Source: Paramacrobiotus metropolitanus (taxonomy: Eukaryota > Tardigrada > Eutardigrada > Parachela > Macrobiotidae). From it: a stretch of 64,000 nt of DNA. Both the position numbers and the translations under genes were made by a program. The notes below the pieces were generated by a model. The model was not told where the DNA came from and ran no database searches. It saw nothing but the letters and a program-made list of their open reading frames with translations. Where the stretch lies: NCBI RefSeq assembly GCF_019649055.1, contig NW_026570222.1:2294001-2358000 (forward strand). Reading direction: 5' to 3'. Positions 60,801 through 64,000 of the stretch are shown here, one piece after another (the first letter of the stretch is position 1; every line of letters starts with the position of its first letter).

Positions 60801-63443
60801 TTCGATGTAAGATGGTTTTTGACCTCATTATTTTTTATTTCATCGGAACATCAAGTGCAGACGATTATATCCTTGTATGACAAGCTTGGCGCCGCACCGA
60901 TTGTTAAGAATGGCGTTTAAAAATTGCTAAATGTAGGAATTTCGTACAGATTTACTGTCTCATTTTTTTCTGGGAAAGATCGTTTTTTGAGGTTGTGGAG
61001 CAGATGAAGGTATTACGGTATTACTGTACTTTTAAAAATGTGAACCATATACTGTAAGCTAGCATTTAAACCTTTGCACTCTATCGCACTATGGTCTTAT
61101 AAAAGATTTTAGCATTGATTTTTCAAATTTTTTTGCATGGTTATTGTATCTGTAACGTACAATTATAGCACTGCTAACGGGTCCTGGTATCAGTAGCGCT
61201 GTCCGGACCGCCAAAGTTAACCTGGAAGTGCCATTGCGTGCTTGATTTTGTAAAATGAAAGTGGCAATAAATCTCGACAGGTCAGCGGTGTGTAAACCGG
61301 TCCAGCCCTATGATTGACACTGCTGAACAATTTTGTTACCAGCAAATATCGAATTGCTCAATGTAGTCTTAAGGAATTCTTAACCTCCGCTTACCGCTCA
61401 TTCCTTTGACATGTAATATCTGATCAAGTTGTAATAATATGTGTTTTACCCATCGTGCATGATCAATCAACAAAAAAGAACGGTTGCGCTTGGTCGAAGA
61501 CATGATCTGAAGAAATGTAAAGCGTTGATCTCGAGTTGCGGTTTGCATTGATTTGTTACCGGCGTCTGAAGATTCTTGCGGACGGAGTCAGCTGTGATGC
61601 TACAATGGCCACCGCGCTTGTCACTACGCAATTGTCTAGTTTCGTGGATACGCCGTGTACTCGTACCAGTTGTAATCTGACAGATATCCTGTAATTAAGA
61701 ACAAAAAATTCTCACTCGCCAGATATGTTGGCAGTTTTTTCACCAACACTAATTGCGGGCTACATGTCTATCGCAAACAGTCACCTGCCAGCTGTACTGC
61801 GATCGTGTATAACTCGCCAAATTGACTACTAAACTAAACGGACTGCGGTTCAAGGACAGTCCTTTGACGTTTTCTGCTGGTAGTTAATAGTGGAAACAAC
61901 ACGGAGGGTGGAATCTGAATAAGCAACTTCCGGTTGTTAGTTTATGACTTGTAAACAAGAAAACATGATGATGCCATCATACCAGATGCAAGTGGCAAGT
62001 GTCCCCACAGGGTTTATACGAGTATATATGTAAACTCACGTTCCTGCATATTATTTAAAAAATTAAAGTAGGTGATGCTGGTGCAGTAAAAGATGCTGGG
62101 CGTACACCGCGTTGACTCTTCTATGTGCCAACATGGTAGCGTTGGTCAGAAGTATATTGGCGCTTACTGTGCATGTTGTGGAAAAATTGACTATGCAGTA
62201 TGTTTAGTGCACTGTTTAGTGGTTGTAAGACCTGAAAACAAGGGTAAAATTTTGCAAAAGCTGCGAAATCAAAATACTTGGAAATCAATGTAGAAGTACC
62301 GAACCGAATTTAGGAGTTCCCTGGCCACAGTATTCCTTATGCTCAAAGTACAAAGCTTAAATAAAGCGTCAGTAATCCCATAATTCGAGACTGTATATAA
62401 TATCAGATTACTATTAGCTACAGCCTACAGTAGAGTACAGAGCCTGTAGATGCGCTATTAATCGTATGTGCGTAATTGCCATTATAGGTAAATATTGCTA
62501 CTTATTTTAAAAAATGTACTTGTATGATATGAACAAAGACCACTGAATAGGTAACCAGTTATAAACAATTGACGCCCGATTCTTTGCAGGCCGTGACAAG
62601 AAATAAATTTCGGTCTCCTGACTTCCTGGAATCCTTAGAGGATGGTGCTCTTCTGTGCGAGTAAGCATCTGTACTACAATACAAAGCATGGTTATGCAAA
62701 GAGGCACAGCCGGACACGTAAAACCACGGCTCACTCGACATTATGTCGAGTAAATACTATATAGTATTTATTGTACATAAAGCGATAAAACAAAGATTCA
62801 TATTGGCTTGCTTGTTCTTAAAGTAATGTGGTTATTAATATTAATTAAAGCGGACATTATGGTATATGCTCATCCTTAAAAGTTAACATGAAGTAATTTT
62901 GCCTCCCCATGGGCGTCCGCAGGTTGTTGGAGACGATTTGGCCGTGTTATCTTCGGCTGGACGACGGAAGTGACGTCTTATACACCAGATTATATGGGCA
63001 GGTACGACGGTAGACAATTAATAAACAGACTTGGTCCTCGGAGTGTTTTTCTTGGCAGTACGATTAAATATCCGAGTCGGCTTATATCTCAATGTACATA
63101 ATGATTAGCGGCGTGGAATAGATTTTGGCGACTTAAATGCAGTTGGGTTTTAATCGTAGCGGTTTTAATAGTAATCAAGTGACAAGGCTAAGGCGTTCAT
63201 AACGCCGACATGAACAAATAGCCGACGAACTGATAAATACTTAGCACTTAGAAGTGCGAGCTTCCTTATATTTTTCCCAACTTTTTAAAACTATATCTGA
63301 TCACTTTTTTAAATTTCAGAACATTCTGTTTCGGGTGAGTTATCTTTTGAGCAGTTCCGCTGCAAACTGATGCATTGATTTCTTAATATTTCTCGCCTAA
63401 GTTCGATTCAAAAGGCATAATTCACTTTCTGTCTGCTTTTACG
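57803..63443. other. Mostly gene-free region downstream of the Lmx1-like gene
   Basis: About 5.6 kb of AT-rich sequence with short frames. The only parts with coding-like composition are a candidate BACK-type exon (59870-59980), a fragment near 58180-58300, and a short frame near 62924-63000 bounded by CCGCAG and GTACGA. None is linked to a gene. Confidence 0.45.
59870..59980 (+). CDS. Possible BACK-domain (kelch-like) exon fragment
   Basis: This short segment has markedly higher GC content than its surroundings and encodes MDFMELTKDPQFVPLHEEEL then EFFVDLAVNESQRWIE, ending at a GAG|GTGAGA donor. The pattern NF.EL.K..EFL.L...EL......W matches the BACK domain of BTB/kelch proteins, although the middle is about six residues shorter than usual. 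No kelch repeats are visible downstream. A BTB-like string (SVHRATLL) occurs 1.6 kb upstream at about 58232, but no splice chain connects them. It may be a gene remnant or an exon of a gene not otherwise found. Confidence 0.3.
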
Positions 63444-63881
63444 TCAGCCTCGCATGAGGGATTGTTGTTGAAAAGCAAAGTTGACCTTGGCTTTTTGAAG
63501 AATTTCTGGGGTGAATTCGCTTTTTAAGCGCATTCTATCAGATCGATAAAACTGCACAGGCGGTACTACCGTACCTGTTAAGCCAAAGCCGGTTAAGATA
63601 AGAATGTTTCCTTTTCTGTAATATTTGCCTTTATATGATATTTTGCTAGCTGTTTGTACACAATGCAAAGCAAAATGATCGTAAGGGGCGGACTCGGAAT
63701 GTGGTCAGTGGTGTGGGCTGGCATAAACCGTATTGCAGTGGATGTGAATCGCCGATTTCTGGCAAGGTGTCTGCAAGGTCTACTTCTCCACCTGATTTAC
63801 CTTTCGACTGAACTTCCTCTCTCTGCCATCCGTAAACTGGACGGACGACTTTCTCGTATAACGTCGATGATAAATAGCTTT
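63444..63881 (-). CDS. 3' exons of an unrecognised single-span membrane protein (cut at the right edge)
   Basis: Two exons in matching phase (63801-63881 and 63444-63649) encode YLSSTLYEKVVRPVYGWQRE, then YKGKYYRKGNILILTGFGLT, then basic and charged residues ending QQQSLMRG and a stop. NILILTGFGLTGTVVPPVQF is hydrophobic enough for one membrane span. The upstream exon must end in phase 1 and lie beyond base 63881, probably outside the window. The size and single span recall small mitochondrial inner-membrane or assembly proteins, but no family is recognised. Confidence 0.4.
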
Positions 63882-64000
63882 CTGCAGCAGCGTTCCTTTA
63901 ACGTGAACAATGCAAGTCAGCCTGAGCTAGTTTGGTATTTACAATGAAAAATGCATGCCTATCCTTTATGCAGTCTAATAAGTAGTTGAAAGCGGTTCCA

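Noticed and set aside
63654-63947. 97-codon plus-strand frame at the right edge
   Set aside because: It overlaps antisense the two phase-matched minus-strand exons and shows no domain; the minus reading is preferred, though only moderately.
1-64000. tRNA and rRNA genes
   Set aside because: No cloverleaf with A and B boxes and no rRNA core sequence was recognised by eye; a dedicated scan (tRNAscan-SE, Rfam) would be decisive.

Overview
The window is nuclear DNA from an invertebrate animal, most likely a protostome. The genes are split by spliceosomal introns (GT...AG, mostly GTAAG/GTGAG donors), non-coding DNA is AT-rich, and no bacterial operon structure is visible. A bombesin/CCHamide-type neuropeptide receptor, a caudal/Cdx homeobox gene, an Lmx1-type LIM-homeobox gene and a cyclic-nucleotide-gated channel alpha subunit together point to a bilaterian. 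An ecdysozoan with short introns, such as a tardigrade, is a guess that the sequence alone does not prove.

Layout. 1-2036: repeat-rich, with nested inverted-repeat elements. 4480-9773 (-): neuropeptide GPCR in 6 exons, about 440 aa. 9774-15447: gene-poor, with a palindromic transposon remnant near 12.26-12.41 kb. 15448-17639 (+): glucosidase II beta subunit, 5 exons, 515 aa, ending in HDEL. 18524-19975 (-): ALKBH7-type dioxygenase, 5 exons, 253 aa. 20886-23057 (+): SNAPC1-like subunit of the snRNA-activating complex, 7 exons, 304 aa. 23986-24950 (-): small unrecognised protein with two glycine-rich hydrophobic stretches. 25268-25933: second copy of the last two SNAPC1 exons. 26042-27212 (-), perhaps extending to 28992: unrecognised gene. 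28952-31394 (+): triokinase/FMN cyclase (dihydroxyacetone kinase), 3 exons, 586 aa. 32020-35830 (-): caudal, 3 exons, 374 aa. 40531-41265: foldback-like inverted repeat. 41921-44941 (-, 5' end not found): CNG channel alpha subunit, including a 19-nt micro-exon. 52205-57802 (+): Lmx1-like LIM-homeodomain factor, including a 27-nt micro-exon. 57803-64000: mostly empty, with one possible BACK-domain exon and the last exons of a gene that runs off the right edge.

The genes are not a functional cluster. They mix housekeeping enzymes (ER glycoprotein quality control, a mitochondrial 2-oxoglutarate dioxygenase, glycerone/glyceraldehyde phosphorylation, snRNA transcription) with developmental and neuronal genes. 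ALKBH7 and SNAPC1 are head-to-head with about 0.9 kb between start codons. The triokinase start overlaps or abuts an opposing reading frame. The developmental and neuronal genes (GPCR, caudal, CNG, Lmx1) have the long introns and wide flanks.

The most unusual structure is a set of three independent loci (about 0-2 kb, 27.5-28.1 kb, 40.5-41.3 kb). In each, inverted arms are built from short degenerate tandem motifs, as in foldback transposons, and each locus has its own motif. The second notable item is the intact, recent duplication of the SNAPC1 terminal exons, which could act as an alternative 3' end. All gene models come from reading frame, splice signals and phase agreement by eye; no alignment or transcript data were used.
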